Source: Synechococcus sp. AG-679-A04
Lineage (GTDB): Bacteria; Cyanobacteriota; Cyanobacteriia; PCC-6307; Cyanobiaceae
Assembly (NCBI GenBank): GCA_003210775.1
Contig: QCUI01000002.1
Location: forward strand, 1-64,000
DNA length: 64,000 nucleotides
Reading direction: 5' to 3'
Shown here: positions 31,437 to 40,865 of the stretch, piece after piece
Numbering within the stretch: position 1 is the stretch's first letter
Layout of the letters: every line of letters starts with the position of its first letter
Notes under the pieces: generated by a model
Seen by the model: only the letters and a program-made list of their open reading frames with translations
What the model was told of the DNA's origin: nothing
The model's database searches: none
Translations under genes and position numbers: made by a program

Positions 31437-32546
31437 TCACTTTGAGCTGATCGCCAGGTGTTCCAGTCCCACGGCACTGAGCAAGTCCGCTAGGCGGCAG
31501 TGTTCCTCCACAAGGCGGAAGGCGTAAGTCGCCTTCACTGCCTCATGCAGACGCACGTGGCCGAACGCCTGTTCGATCACTTCAACGGTCCCGAGAGTGT
31601 CCTGCTCGACCTTGAGCAATGGCACCTCCAGTTCATCCGCTCTGCTGATCAACTGAGGAAGCGGATCTCCGGCACCCGTCAGAATCAGACACTGTGTGGA
31701 TGCCTCCAGGGCTGCCAACTGAATATCAGTGCGATCTGCTCCGGTCACGACAGCCATGTTGCGGCGGCGGCGGAAGAACTCCATCGCTGAATTCACATTC
31801 ATTGCCCCGATGCTGAGGGTCTCGACCAGCAGGTCGAGTTTCTCGCTGCAGCAGATCACCCGCGCATCGAGCCGACGCACGAGTTCACCCACCGTGACAC
31901 TGCGCAGCAGTGGCGAGCGGGGCATCACACCGAACACCTTGATGCCAAGCGCCTGGAGAGACGGCACGACATCACGTTCCAGCTTTTCCACATCATCGGG
32001 AGTGACTGCATTCAGCACCACCCCGCGCAATCGGTCACCAAGCTGCTGACTGGCGGCCAGCAACGCATCAACGCTGCGACTGTCTTCCCAGAGATGCACG
32101 AGCACCACCGGTGCATCGAGGTCGCGGGCCAGTTGTACCAGACTCAGCCCATAGAGCAGACCCTCATGGAGATTGCCGGCGGCTTCCAACAGGGTGACCG
32201 AACTCTCTGACTGCTGAAGACTGGTCCGAAGTTGTTCAAGCCCCTCTCCAGCAGCCAGGGTTCCCTTCAAAAGCCGTTGCTGAGCAGTGTCGGGAGACAG
32301 CAGATGCAGAGAAGGGATCAGGTCCTGATCTAGCAACCCAAGGGTCTCTCCAACGAAACGGACATCGTCATCGATCAATGTTGAGGGCAGCACTCCTTGA
32401 TCGGACTCCCAGTCAAGGCTGGTGGCAAGCGGTTTTCCGAAAAGGACGCGAATGCCGACCGAGCGCAGATGCCTTGCAATCCCGAGGACTAAGGCGGACT
32501 TGCCGCTGAAGGGTTCACAGGATCCGATCAGCAGCGTTGAGCCCAT
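31437..32546 (-). CDS. DRTGG-domain phosphotransacetylase-like protein
   Basis: A 369-residue protein with two parts. Residues about 1-210 are a dethiobiotin-synthetase-like ATPase: GSCEPFSGKSALVLGIARHL is the P-loop region, and LLEAAGNLHEGLLYGLS and VVLNAVTPDD follow. Residues about 215-340 are a DRTGG domain with FFRRRRNMAVVTGADRTDIQLAALEAST. This is the N-terminal part of large phosphotransacetylases without the catalytic PTA domain. Role unknown, perhaps metabolic regulation. 54 bases upstream of the SLOG gene on the same strand. Confidence 0.85.
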   Translation of the reverse strand: MGSTLLIGSCEPFSGKSALVLGIARHLRSVGIRVLFGKPLATSLDWESDQGVLPSTLIDDDVRFVGETLGLLDQDLIPSLHLLSPDTAQQRLLKGTLAAGEGLEQLRTSLQQSESSVTLLEAAGNLHEGLLYGLSLVQLARDLDAPVVLVHLWEDSRSVDALLAASQQLGDRLRGVVLNAVTPDDVEKLERDVVPSLQALGIKVFGVMPRSPLLRSVTVGELVRRLDARVICCSEKLDLLVETLSIGAMNVNSAMEFFRRRRNMAVVTGADRTDIQLAALEASTQCLILTGAGDPLPQLISRADELEVPLLKVEQDTLGTVEVIEQAFGHVRLHEAVKATYAFRLVEEHCRLADLLSAVGLEHLAISSK

Positions 32547-32575
32547 CCGGGAGATCTGAGGTTGGTGCTCACAAT

Positions 32576-32953
32576 TTAAGGGGAACCATCCCCCGCAATC
32601 TGCTCAAGCAACAACCACTGCCAGAAGCTGTCCGGGAGATCCTGACGGCCAGCTTCTACAGCTTGCATCAGCCAATCCAACAGTTGGTGTGCAGGGCATT
32701 CAAAGGGATACCGCTGATCAGCTAGGTCCTGAAATCGCAACTCACAGCGACAGGCCTGCAGGGGGGCATTGGCAGGGCTCCAGCTCAGCAGGTACCGATG
32801 GGGCTGAGCATCACTGCGGGCACGCTCACCTCCAAACTGGCACAGAGGCAATTGTTCAAGAGCATGTCTTAGAGCCTGCTCTCTCCGAAGCCCCCCGCAG
32901 TAAGGAGCGAACAGTGCCAGTTGAGCGTCACCGGACGGACTGGACAACGTCAT
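32576..32953 (-). CDS. Conserved hypothetical protein, 125 aa
   Basis: A soluble protein that starts MTLSSPSGDAQLALFAPYCGGLRREQALRHALEQLP and ends in a Trp-rich helix (DSFWQWLLLEQIAGDGSP). There is one Cys pair (CRCELRF). No family recognised. It precedes the DRTGG gene by 29 bases on the same strand, and is divergent from the dehydrogenase gene. Confidence 0.6.
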   Translation of the reverse strand: MTLSSPSGDAQLALFAPYCGGLRREQALRHALEQLPLCQFGGERARSDAQPHRYLLSWSPANAPLQACRCELRFQDLADQRYPFECPAHQLLDWLMQAVEAGRQDLPDSFWQWLLLEQIAGDGSP

Positions 32954-32991
32954 ACCGTCGAGCTGTTCCAAGCATGCACCAGTTCACCGCC

Positions 32992-33762
32992 ATGGCCCAA
33001 CCTGTGCCAAGGACCTCCGACGCAAGCTCCGTGGCAGAGACCTGGGCAGGTCGCAGAGTGGGAATCACAGGCGCAGGAGGTGAACTGGGTCGTGCACTCA
33101 CGCGCAGGCTCAGAGAGAGGGGCGCCTGGGTCGTTGCTCTGAGTCATCGTCCCAAGCCGAGGGAGCTGAACAGCCTGACCGGGCCTCAGGAGTGGATCTG
33201 CTGGAGCTGCGGGAAGGAAGACGAGCTTGATTCCACACTGAGTCGTCTCGATGTGCTCGTGCTCAACCACGGCATCAACCCGGGAGGCGATCAGAGCCCC
33301 GAGAGCCTGAACAAGGCCCTTGAGGTCAATGCCCTCAGCCAATGGAGGCTTTTACAGCGCTTTGAGCAGCTGGAGAGGGACCTCAGGCAACCGGCACAGC
33401 CACCGGAGCTGTGGGTGAACACATCGGAAGCTGAAATTCAACCGGCACTGAGCCCTGCTTATGAGCTGAGCAAGCGCTTGATCGGCCAGCTCGTAAGCCT
33501 GCGCTGGAGTGCACCGCGTCAGGAGCGAACCAACCTGCCGAAACTGCGCAAACTTGTGCTCGGTCCATTCCGTTCAGAACTCAATCCGATCGGTGTGATG
33601 TCAGCTGATTTCGTATCAGGTCAAATCCTCTGGCAAGCCGACCTAGGCCTGCCACTGATCATCGTCACCCCCAATCCGCTCACCTTGCTGGCAATGCCTC
33701 TCATCGAGCTGGGGCGGTTGGCCTACAACAAAATTTTGTGGATTAATCACCACGATCGGTGA
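32992..33762 (+). CDS. Short-chain dehydrogenase/reductase
   Basis: A 256-residue SDR. The dinucleotide site is [21 protein letters not shown] (about 20-40), then [11 protein letters not shown] in place of NNAG, and the catalytic set is NTSEAEI with Ser, and [12 protein letters not shown] for YxxxK (about 163-174). The C-terminal part is hydrophobic ([22 protein letters not shown]), suggesting membrane contact. Substrate unknown. The ATG is the nearest to the family start; an ATG six codons before is possible. Convergent with map and overlapping it by 20 bases. Confidence 0.85.
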   Translation: MAQPVPRTSDASSVAETWAGRRVGITGAGGELGRALTRRLRERGAWVVALSHRPKPRELNSLTGPQEWICWSCGKEDELDSTLSRLDVLVLNHGINPGGDQSPESLNKALEVNALSQWRLLQRFEQLERDLRQPAQPPELWVNTSEAEIQPALSPAYELSKRLIGQLVSLRWSAPRQERTNLPKLRKLVLGPFRSELNPIGVMSADFVSGQILWQADLGLPLIIVTPNPLTLLAMPLIELGRLAYNKILWINHHDR

Positions 33763-34582
33763 GGATCTCGCATCCATCGGAGGTCACGACAATCGTGTGC
33801 TCCCACTGCGCGGACAGGCTGCCATCGCGAGTCACCACAGTCCAGCGGTCCCTGAGCGTTCGACAGGCATTGCTGCCGGCGTTCAGGATCGGTTCAACCG
33901 CCAGGGTCATGCCAGGACGCAGCTTGACGTTCGGCAGAACGTCCGTCCGGAAGTTGAACACGGACGGTTCTTCGTGGAGATTGCGGCCTACACCGTGACC
34001 GGTGTAGTCCTCCACCACACTGAATCCACCTTCATGGACGCGATCCTCAACGGCTCCAGCGATATCGAGCAAGGTGTTTCCAGAGCGGATTTGAGCCAGT
34101 CCTGCCATCAGTGACTCTTGAGCCACTTTGCTGAGGGCGGCCGCCTGATCACTCACCTCACCAACGCAAATGGTGACGCAACTGTCGCCGTGATACCCCT
34201 CGAAAAATGCTCCCGTGTCCACCTTGAGCAAATCGCCGGCATGAATCACTTTTTTGCTGTTGGGGATGCCGTGCACCACCTCATCGTTGATGCTTGAGCA
34301 GATGCTGGCGGGGAATCCGTGATACCCCTTGAAACTTGGGGTTGCGCCCATTTCCCTGATGCGTCGCTCGGCATGAGCATCCAGATCGGCAGTGGTTTGG
34401 CCGGGCTCAACCATCTCCATGATCTCCCGAAGCACAGTCGCCACAATGCGACTGGCCTTTGCCATGATTTTTAGCTCTCTCGCGGATTTGATCTCCACTC
34501 CCCGACGCTTCTGAATGCGCGGACCCGTGGCGGTCACGCTGCCGGAGCTGGTCGAGGCAAGGAGATCGGCGAACAAATTCAT
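33743..34582 (-). CDS. map: Methionine aminopeptidase, type I
   Basis: Removes the initiator Met from new proteins. The 279-residue protein has a 35-residue N-terminal addition, then [59 protein letters not shown] with the two metal Asp residues, [17 protein letters not shown] with the metal His, MTLAVEPI with Glu, and [11 protein letters not shown] with the last Glu. The N-terminal addition lacks the zinc finger of eukaryotic type I enzymes. ATG selected because upstream codons before it have no family likeness. Confidence 0.95.
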   Translation of the reverse strand: MNLFADLLASTSSGSVTATGPRIQKRRGVEIKSARELKIMAKASRIVATVLREIMEMVEPGQTTADLDAHAERRIREMGATPSFKGYHGFPASICSSINDEVVHGIPNSKKVIHAGDLLKVDTGAFFEGYHGDSCVTICVGEVSDQAAALSKVAQESLMAGLAQIRSGNTLLDIAGAVEDRVHEGGFSVVEDYTGHGVGRNLHEEPSVFNFRTDVLPNVKLRPGMTLAVEPILNAGSNACRTLRDRWTVVTRDGSLSAQWEHTIVVTSDGCEILTDRGD

Positions 34583-34642
34583 CGGTGATTTCTTCGGGCA
34601 GTCCCGACGTCCTGCTGTCACGCTATCAATGGTGACGAGCTG

Positions 34643-34966
34643 ATGCCGGTGGCTCTCTGGATGGCACGACTGCGGCGCTGGCATAGCAGAGTGGCGCCCT
34701 TAGTACTTTTGCCGTTGATGACCACGGTCATTACAGGCCTGAGTTACCGACTAGCGCGCGACTGGTTCGGCATGAGTCGCGACAGCGCTCACTGGCTGAT
34801 GAGCCTGCATGAAGGGGAATGGCTTGGACCGCAGCTTGAACCTGTGGTGGTTCTCCTCAATGCACTGGGCGTGCTCTGGATGTTGATCACGGGCGGAGGA
34901 ATGATGGTGCAGTCCTGGAGAAACGCTTGGAAGAAACGCTCAGTCGACGGTGAGTCGAGGGGGTAA
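34643..34966 (+). CDS. Small PepSY-type membrane protein, 107 aa
   Basis: Two membrane helices: [21 protein letters not shown] (about 17-37) and [23 protein letters not shown] (about 66-88). [17 protein letters not shown] with its His before the first helix, and the SLHEGEWLG loop, resemble the TM segments of PepSY-associated proteins. Short form without an extracytoplasmic domain. Function unknown. It precedes rplS by about 33 bases on the same strand. Confidence 0.65.
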   Translation: MPVALWMARLRRWHSRVAPLVLLPLMTTVITGLSYRLARDWFGMSRDSAHWLMSLHEGEWLGPQLEPVVVLLNALGVLWMLITGGGMMVQSWRNAWKKRSVDGESRG

Positions 34967-34999
34967 GCTGGTTGTTTGGCGTGATTACCCGGAGCTGGG

Positions 35000-35461
35000 A
35001 TGGCAGCGGACCAGAAAGACACATCTGCACAAGACAATGCAGACGTCACAAGCACTGAGAAAGAGTCCCCGAAGACTGCTGCTCCAGCCGCCAAGGCTGA
35101 CCGCCTAAACCCTGCTGATCTAATCAGAGAGTTTGAGCAGGCGCAGCAGAAAACAGACCTTCCCGACATCTATGTCGGCGACACTGTTCGCGTCGGCGTT
35201 CGCATCAGCGAGGGCAACAAAGACCGTGTCCAGCCCTACGAGGGGGTGGTCATCGCCAAGCGTCACGGCGGAGTGAATCAGACCATCACCGTCCGCCGTA
35301 TTTTTCAGGGAATTGGCGTTGAAAGAGTGTTTATGCTGCATAGTCCCCAAGTGGCCTCCATCAAGGTGGAGCGCCGCGGTAAGGTACGTCGTGCGAAGCT
35401 TTTCTATCTGCGGGAACGGGTGGGCAAGGCCACCCGCGTGAAGCAGCGCTTCGATCGCTGA
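35000..35461 (+). CDS. rplS: 50S ribosomal protein L19
   Basis: The family core is complete: [84 protein letters not shown]. At 153 residues it is longer than the usual 115-120 because of an N-terminal addition of about 38 residues, rich in Ala, Lys, Asp and Ser. Such additions occur in picocyanobacterial L19. Confidence 0.97.
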   Translation: MAADQKDTSAQDNADVTSTEKESPKTAAPAAKADRLNPADLIREFEQAQQKTDLPDIYVGDTVRVGVRISEGNKDRVQPYEGVVIAKRHGGVNQTITVRRIFQGIGVERVFMLHSPQVASIKVERRGKVRRAKLFYLRERVGKATRVKQRFDR

Positions 35462-35523
35462 GGCTTAGGCCTCGTTCAATCCAATGCCATTGCTTAAGTG
35501 ATGGCCGAGGGGTCCATCGCCTT

Positions 35524-35596
35524 GCGCCGTTAGTTCAGTTGGTAGAACGCAGGTCTCCAAAACCTGATGTCGGGGGTTCAAGTCCTCCACGGCGCG
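35524..35596 (+). tRNA. tRNA-Trp (CCA anticodon)
   Basis: GCGCCGT pairs with ACGGCGC at the ends. The anticodon stem CAGGT/ACCTG closes a 7-base loop CTCCAAA with anticodon CCA. The T arm GGGGGTTCAAGTCCTCC is complete, discriminator G. The 3' CCA is not encoded. Confidence 0.97.
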
Positions 35597-35633
35597 TCCG
35601 ATGGCCCTTTCTGCAGTTTCCTAGATTTCGAGC

Positions 35634-35822
35634 ATGGAGTTGGATCTTCAACCTGGTGATGTGGTCAAGGTCCTCGAATCAGCCGCTCTCGGCTGGGTTC
35701 GTGCCCGTGTGATTCGTGTCAAATCCGGAGGACGAGTAGTCGTGCAGAGCGATCAAGGTCGTGAGTTCACGGCCCGTGGCAACCAAGTCCGTCTGATCGA
35801 GCCTGCAGGCTTCCGTCCCTGA
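35634..35822 (+). CDS. Small SH3-like (KOW-type) conserved protein, 62 aa
   Basis: A strand-rich protein that starts MELDLQPGDVVKVLESAALG and has RARVIRVKSGGRVVVQSDQGREFTARGNQVRLIEPAG. The layout of short strands with PGDxVxV and VKSGGRVVV is like a KOW or SH3-like barrel that binds RNA or protein. It sits 37 bases after tRNA-Trp and is followed by a terminator. Exact role unknown. Confidence 0.72.
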   Translation: MELDLQPGDVVKVLESAALGWVRARVIRVKSGGRVVVQSDQGREFTARGNQVRLIEPAGFRP

Positions 35823-35858
35823 TCAAGCTGAATTCATCCCTTTATGGGATCACCATCG

Positions 35859-35884
35859 CCGGTGGCTGTAGCCCCCGGTTTTTT
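35859..35884 (+). terminator. Rho-independent terminator
   Basis: CCGGTGGC, loop TGTA, GCCCCCGG, then six T. The 8-bp stem has one mismatch. Follows the 62-codon gene. Confidence 0.8.
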
Positions 35885-36148
35885 ATGTCTTCTCAAAGCG
35901 CTGTCAGGGAGAACACTTTCTGACTGCTAAGCAGGGATGCAGATCTGATTGGCAATGCTGGAAAGTCTTGATTCAGAACTGATGTTCTGTTTGAAATCCA
36001 GGCGTAGTCGGTTCTGAAGCCAAGTTGTTCAGAACCAGAACAACGCGCGTATTGACGGAGGGCAGGGCAACAGTCGATACTTTCGATGTCGCGCGAGCGA
36101 CGCAGATCAGATTCCAACGGACGAGCACCGTCGATCTGAATCCGATCT
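35885..36148. other. Intergenic stretch before tRNA-Asp
   Basis: No protein frame with a good start on either strand. It must contain the tRNA-Asp promoter. Nothing else is recognised. Confidence 0.4.
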
Positions 36149-36222
36149 GGGACCGTAGTTCAATCGGTTAGAGCACCGCCCTGTCACGGCGGAAGTTGCG
36201 GGTTCGAATCCCGTCGGTCCCG
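36149..36222 (+). tRNA. tRNA-Asp (GTC anticodon)
   Basis: Acceptor GGGACCG with CGGTCCC, anticodon stem CCGCC/GGCGG around the loop CTGTCAC with anticodon GTC, and a complete T arm GCGGGTTCGAATCCCGT. Discriminator G; CCA not encoded. It ends only 21 bases before gltX, which may share its transcript. Confidence 0.97.
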
Positions 36223-36243
36223 TTCTTCATCCCGAGCCACACC

Positions 36244-37677
36244 ATGGTGCGTGTTCGTCTGGCCCCAAGTCCAACGGGCACTCTCCATATTGGGACGGCA
36301 AGAACAGCAGTTTTCAACTGGCTGTTCGCCCGACACCAGAAGGGTCAGTTCCTGCTGAGGATTGAGGACACTGACAAGGAGCGCTCCAAGCCGGAATTCA
36401 CCACCAACATCCTTGAGGGCCTTGCATGGCTAGGGATCGACTGGGATGAAGATCCCACGATTCAGAGCGAGCGGGTGCACGAGCATCGTTCTGCCATCCA
36501 GTTGCTGCTCGACCGAGGCCTCGCCTACCGCTGTTACGCCAATGAAGAGGAGCTCGCAACCATGCGAGAGCTCCAGAAAGCCGAGAACAAAGCACCTCGC
36601 TACGACAACCGACACAGGCACCTCACAGCCGAGCAGGAAGCATCGTTCCAGGCCAAAGGCCGTGAAGCAGTGATCCGGTTCCGGATCGATGACAGTGAAG
36701 AGATCCACTGGCGCGATCTAGTGCGTGGACCGATGCAGTGGCGCGGAGCTGATCTCGGCGGTGACATGGTCATTGCCCGACGCGCTCCCGCCGACCAGAT
36801 CGGGGACCCTCTTTACAACCTTGTGGTAGTGGTCGATGACGCGGCCATGGCGATAACGCATGTCATCCGAGGCGAAGACCACATCGCCAACACCGCCAAG
36901 CAGCTTCTGCTCTACCAAGCTCTCGAGCTGACCGCGCCCGTCTTTGCCCATACCCCGCTAATCCTCAATGCTGAGGGGCGCAAACTCTCCAAGCGGGACG
37001 GCGTCACATCGATCAATGATTTCCGTTCCATGGGGTACACGGCGGAAGCAATCGCCAACTACATGACCCTCCTGGGCTGGTCCGTTCCCGAAGGAATGGA
37101 GGAACGCTTCACCCTCATGCAGGCTGCCGAAGTGTTCAGCTTCGATCGAGTGAACAAAGCTGGTGCGCGTTTCGACTGGGACAAGCTCAACTGGCTCAAT
37201 GCCCAGGTTCTGCATGGGCTCACACCGCAGCAACTGCTGGATGACATCTCGCCGCTCTGGCGCGAACAGGGATGGAGCCTCCCTGAGGACGTGAGCTGGA
37301 GCCTGGCCTTATGCGAACTGCTCGGCCCATCACTCACCTTGCTGAAGGACGGCATTGACCAGGCAAAACCCTTTTTTGTCTGCCCTGAGCTTGAGGACGA
37401 TGGCCTCAAACAATTGGAGGTGGAAGGAGCCAGGGGCGCACTCGGTCAGCTCGTGGAATCCCTCGAGAGTGATCCATGGGACGGCGGTGACATCGCAGTG
37501 GCTCAGTCCCTGCTTGCCGGGGCCGCGAACAAAGCCGGTGTGAAAAAGGGCGTTCTGATGAAATCCTTGCGCGCAGGTCTGCTCGGGCGTCTCCAGGGAC
37601 CGGATCTGATCACGACCTGGTCATTGTTGACCAGGGTCGGGCAGGACCTGCCCCGCCTGAAGCGCTGTCTCAGCTGA
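36244..37677 (+). CDS. gltX: Glutamyl-tRNA synthetase
   Basis: Charges tRNA-Glu, which in this organism feeds both translation and tetrapyrrole synthesis with hemL. The 477 residues have [23 protein letters not shown] with the HIGH-type motif, [13 protein letters not shown], the insertion domain, [20 protein letters not shown] with KLSKR, and the helical anticodon-binding C-terminus. An upstream in-frame start would lie inside tRNA-Asp and is rejected. The 3' end overlaps the opposite antiporter gene by 57 bases. Confidence 0.97.
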   Translation: MVRVRLAPSPTGTLHIGTARTAVFNWLFARHQKGQFLLRIEDTDKERSKPEFTTNILEGLAWLGIDWDEDPTIQSERVHEHRSAIQLLLDRGLAYRCYANEEELATMRELQKAENKAPRYDNRHRHLTAEQEASFQAKGREAVIRFRIDDSEEIHWRDLVRGPMQWRGADLGGDMVIARRAPADQIGDPLYNLVVVVDDAAMAITHVIRGEDHIANTAKQLLLYQALELTAPVFAHTPLILNAEGRKLSKRDGVTSINDFRSMGYTAEAIANYMTLLGWSVPEGMEERFTLMQAAEVFSFDRVNKAGARFDWDKLNWLNAQVLHGLTPQQLLDDISPLWREQGWSLPEDVSWSLALCELLGPSLTLLKDGIDQAKPFFVCPELEDDGLKQLEVEGARGALGQLVESLESDPWDGGDIAVAQSLLAGAANKAGVKKGVLMKSLRAGLLGRLQGPDLITTWSLLTRVGQDLPRLKRCLS

Positions 37678-38880
37678 CTCTTCAGGCTCGGATTGAATCA
37701 GACCTAAAACGCGCGCCAGGGGCTGGGCCGTCAGTCCCTGAAATCCCACTGTCATCAGGATCGTCAGAAACACCAGACCTTGAAGTCGGCCAGCTCCGAG
37801 GATCCCCGCCTGCTCAAGACGAATTGAAAACAGGGAGGCCACGGCGGCCGTGACAATTCCCCGCGGCGCCAGCCATCCCATGAATAGGCGTTGACGCCAG
37901 TCAAGGGGCAATCCGATCGTGGCCACGCCCACTGCCGCAGGACGCACCAGCAGCATCAGCGCCAGAACACAACTGACGCCACCCCATCCGAGCGGACTCA
38001 GTTCAGCCCACGACACATCAGCCGCCAGCAGAGGGAAAAGCATCGTGATCGCCAATCTGGCCAGCTCGCGGATCAACTCATCCAGCTGAGCCGCCTGCGT
38101 TGAAGGACGACGGCCCACCACAACGCCTGCAGCAACCGATGCCGGCAGACCGGATTCGGGAAGCAGCCATTCGCAGATGGCAAACATAAGGAACAGAACG
38201 CCAAGGGTCAGCTGCAGCCGTAAGCCCACGGCATGCTCCGAAGGCAGACGTCTCAACAGCTCGGCAAGCAGCCATCCAACAGCAACTCCGATCAACACCC
38301 CACCACCAAGGCGGGACAGCAGACCAATCGCAAGACCTCTCCAGCCGTAGAGATCGCCAAGCAGCAGCTCGAGCAGCAGCAGGGCCAGAACAGCTCCCAC
38401 AGGCTCGAGCACCAGTCCCTCCGCTTCGAGCACATCCCCAAGGGGAGGAGCCAGGCGGATCTGTTGCACGATCGGCGTGACCACCGTTGGACCCGTTCCC
38501 AACACGATGGCGCTGTAGACGGCAGCCACGGACCATCCCAGTCCGGCAAGCCAATGCGCTGCCAGGATTCCCGCTCCCAGCGACAGCAACAAACGCAGCA
38601 CTGAGATCCGCAGCACGGTCGCCTTGATGGTGTCGCCGGGCAAGCGCAGATTCAGTCCTCCATCAAACAGAACGAGACTGACAAGCAGGCCAACCGTTGT
38701 CTCGAGCCCCTCTCCCAGGTCCAGAGGCTCCACAAGGCCAAGGCCGGATCGTCCGATCAGCAGTCCTGACAACAGCAACAGCACAACCCCTGGCAGCCCT
38801 GAAAGGGCGGCGAGCAATCGCGCACCGGCGCCGGCAAACACCGTGATGCCCCAGAGCAGTCCGAGCCTCTCAGGCGTCAT
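37621..38880 (-). CDS. Cation/proton antiporter (CPA1/NhaP type)
   Basis: A 419-residue membrane protein with about twelve helices. [75 protein letters not shown] and [16 protein letters not shown] are the core repeats of NhaP-like exchangers. In the usual VLSDAVA position it reads LVLEPVGAV, so the ion-binding acidic residue is Glu rather than the common Asp pair. No cytosolic TrkA domain. The ATG overlaps the stop of the preceding 81-codon gene, implying coupling. Confidence 0.85.
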   Translation of the reverse strand: MTPERLGLLWGITVFAGAGARLLAALSGLPGVVLLLLSGLLIGRSGLGLVEPLDLGEGLETTVGLLVSLVLFDGGLNLRLPGDTIKATVLRISVLRLLLSLGAGILAAHWLAGLGWSVAAVYSAIVLGTGPTVVTPIVQQIRLAPPLGDVLEAEGLVLEPVGAVLALLLLELLLGDLYGWRGLAIGLLSRLGGGVLIGVAVGWLLAELLRRLPSEHAVGLRLQLTLGVLFLMFAICEWLLPESGLPASVAAGVVVGRRPSTQAAQLDELIRELARLAITMLFPLLAADVSWAELSPLGWGGVSCVLALMLLVRPAAVGVATIGLPLDWRQRLFMGWLAPRGIVTAAVASLFSIRLEQAGILGAGRLQGLVFLTILMTVGFQGLTAQPLARVLGLIQSEPEESAETALQAGQVLPDPGQQ

Positions 38881-39115
38881 CGATGGATGCGAATTGCGGT
38901 TCCACACGCACGCCGATGACCGCTTCGGGACGGATCACCAGATATTCCCCTTCGAGATCCCCGAGTGGGATGTTCACGAAAGCCTGACCACTCCCGCCGT
39001 TGACCAGACCCTGATACCACTCCTGAAATGTCTCGAGAGTCGGGAAATGCACCACCTCTGTTTGACCTCCCGAGAGGTGAAGCGAAATCTTGTAGCGGCG
39101 AGGGATGCGTGTCAT
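38870..39115 (-). CDS. Small conserved cyanobacterial protein, 81 aa
   Basis: The sequence has RYKISLHLSGGQTEVVHFPTLETFQEWYQ and ends [22 protein letters not shown]. It looks like a small alpha/beta protein with two hairpins and one helix. No catalytic motif. It overlaps the antiporter start by 11 bases and abuts the DUF1643 gene by one base; three genes form one operon with it. Confidence 0.68.
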   Translation of the reverse strand: MTRIPRRYKISLHLSGGQTEVVHFPTLETFQEWYQGLVNGGSGQAFVNIPLGDLEGEYLVIRPEAVIGVRVEPQFASIDDA

Positions 39116-39696
39116 CAGCGAACCGTACAGGCCCAGGGGAGAAGCTGGCTCCCCGCAGCCACATAGAGCGGGTGACGAGGTTGACCGCTGCGGGTGGTTC
39201 CGATAACGAGTGGAGGAGCCCCCTTCAGCCGCTTAGCCAGAGCCGTGGCGAGCATCATCAGCACCTGCTGGTCACGGAAATAAAGGGAGCCCGACTCACC
39301 CCAGCCCAACCAGAGGTCGCAGGCGGGTGAGCGGGACCATGTCTCAAACCAGCGCGTCAGCACGCGGTCGGAATGCTGCCCCACGGGATCACCGCAACGA
39401 CGCAAAGCCGTTGGGGATGGTGAGATCCTCCCGAACAGATTGAGGACCACCAGCTGGTGATAGCCCCAGTTGCGAGCGAACCCCTGGAGTCGCCTCAGCG
39501 TGGGGTCATCACGACCAGCATCGGCCAAAGAAGGATTGAGACCAACAAAAAGAAGCTCCCTGCAGGGGTCAGCCGGCGACGGCCTGCGGATCGAACGACG
39601 CAGCACCCAGCGGTAAAGCCCGCAGGGACTGAAGGCGACATCAGCCGTTAAGCAAAGCAAGTGCCGCTTCCAGAATCCTGCCGCTGGCTCGACCAT
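39115..39696 (-). CDS. DUF1643 protein
   Basis: About 193 residues from the ATG. The DUF1643 blocks are CGLYRWVLRRSI, LLFVGLNPSLADAGRDDPTLRRLQGFARNWGYHQLVVLNLFGRISPSP, and LWLGWGE with the family WG pair. Function unknown. The ATG lies inside the upstream wecB gene by 56 bases; a TTG at 39660 would trim the overlap to 20 bases and starts right before the family-like part, so it may be the real one. Confidence 0.8.
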   Translation of the reverse strand: MVEPAAGFWKRHLLCLTADVAFSPCGLYRWVLRRSIRRPSPADPCRELLFVGLNPSLADAGRDDPTLRRLQGFARNWGYHQLVVLNLFGRISPSPTALRRCGDPVGQHSDRVLTRWFETWSRSPACDLWLGWGESGSLYFRDQQVLMMLATALAKRLKGAPPLVIGTTRSGQPRHPLYVAAGSQLLPWACTVR

Positions 39697-40753
39697 CTCC
39701 GAAGGGGTTTACGGCCCTGGCCATTTGCTCATAAGCCTTCGGATCGTCGAGAAGGAGTGATGCCTCACGAGCGATGGAATCACTGTCGGTCCCGACCAAC
39801 CGCGCAGTCCCGGAGTCCACAGCCTCTGGGCGTTCAGTTGTGCGACGCAGCACTAGGACGGGCTTCCCTAGCGCTGGAGCTTCCTCCTGGAGTCCACCGG
39901 AATCGGTGAGCAGCAGTGTGCATCCCTTCATCGCAGCGACCAGACGGTCATAGTCAAGGGGCTCGCTGAGGACGACCCGGGGATGGTCGCCAAGCAAGGC
40001 ACGCAATGGCTCCCGAACCGTGGGATTGCGGTGCAGTGGCAGCAGCAGGACGGTGTCCGGATGGCCGTCAAGCACCTGAAGCATGCCCGCAGCGATGCTG
40101 CTCAGTCGCTCTCCCCAGTTCTCGCGGCGATGGACCGTGGCGAGAATCACACGCTGGTTGGTCCAATCGATCGGCAGATCCGAAAGAGCCGGAGCCCGCT
40201 CAGCCATGTGCAGGAGCGCATCGATGACCGTGTTGCCGGTGACCATCGCACGACCGACCACACCGGAAGCCTTCAGGTTGGCTTCCGAGCGCTCCGTGGG
40301 AGCGAAATGCAACTGAGCAACTTGGGAGATCAGACGGCGATTGGCCTCCTCTGGGAATGGGTCTAAGAGATTGTCCGTTCGCAGACCGGCCTCCACATGG
40401 CCGACGGGGATCTGCTCGTAAAACGCAGCAAGAGCAGCTGCGAAGGCCGTTGTGGTGTCTCCCTGAACCAGCACCAAACCAGGAGGGAAAGCCTGGAAGT
40501 CATCGCGCAAGCCCTGAAGAGCAGCACAGGTCACATGGGTGAGGGTTTGGCGCGGGGCCATCAAATCAAGGTCGTGATCGGCCTTCAGCTCAAAGAGGTC
40601 CATCACCTGCGTGACCATCTCACGATGCTGTCCAGTGAGAACAACCCTTGTCTCGAGAGCTGAACAGGCCCGGAATTCCTGAATGACGGGGGCAAGCTTG
40701 ATGGCTTCCGGGCGGGTGCCAAGCACAATCGTGACGCGGGGCCTGGCAGCCAT
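39641..40753 (-). CDS. wecB: UDP-N-acetylglucosamine 2-epimerase
   Basis: Converts UDP-GlcNAc to UDP-ManNAc for surface polysaccharides. A 370-residue GT-B fold: VLGTRPEAIKLAPVIQEF at the start, VLTGQHREMV, VQGDTTTAFAAALAAFYEQIPVGHVEAGLRT, LLLTDSGGLQEEAPALGKPVLVLRRTTERPEA with the catalytic-site residues, and a final helix. The non-hydrolysing bacterial type. nanE, for the ManNAc-6-P route, lies at 62.7 kb in the same window. Confidence 0.95.
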   Translation of the reverse strand: MAARPRVTIVLGTRPEAIKLAPVIQEFRACSALETRVVLTGQHREMVTQVMDLFELKADHDLDLMAPRQTLTHVTCAALQGLRDDFQAFPPGLVLVQGDTTTAFAAALAAFYEQIPVGHVEAGLRTDNLLDPFPEEANRRLISQVAQLHFAPTERSEANLKASGVVGRAMVTGNTVIDALLHMAERAPALSDLPIDWTNQRVILATVHRRENWGERLSSIAAGMLQVLDGHPDTVLLLPLHRNPTVREPLRALLGDHPRVVLSEPLDYDRLVAAMKGCTLLLTDSGGLQEEAPALGKPVLVLRRTTERPEAVDSGTARLVGTDSDSIAREASLLLDDPKAYEQMARAVNPFGDGRASGRILEAALALLNG

Positions 40754-40865
40754 AAACAGTGGGTTGGTGGCCGAATCTTAATCGGGGTTCATACACCTCC
40801 CAGCAAGCCTTCACTTGCCAATGGCCCCGCTTTGGCGAAGCTGAGGGAAGACGTCCAGAACTTGT

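Noticed and set aside
35524-36222. tRNA-Trp and tRNA-Asp as island insertion sites
   Set aside because: Both are intact, surrounded by core genes with normal base composition, with no recombinase or repeated 3' fragment nearby.
36196-36243. Upstream start for gltX
   Set aside because: It would lie inside tRNA-Asp; the normal enzyme start is at 36244.
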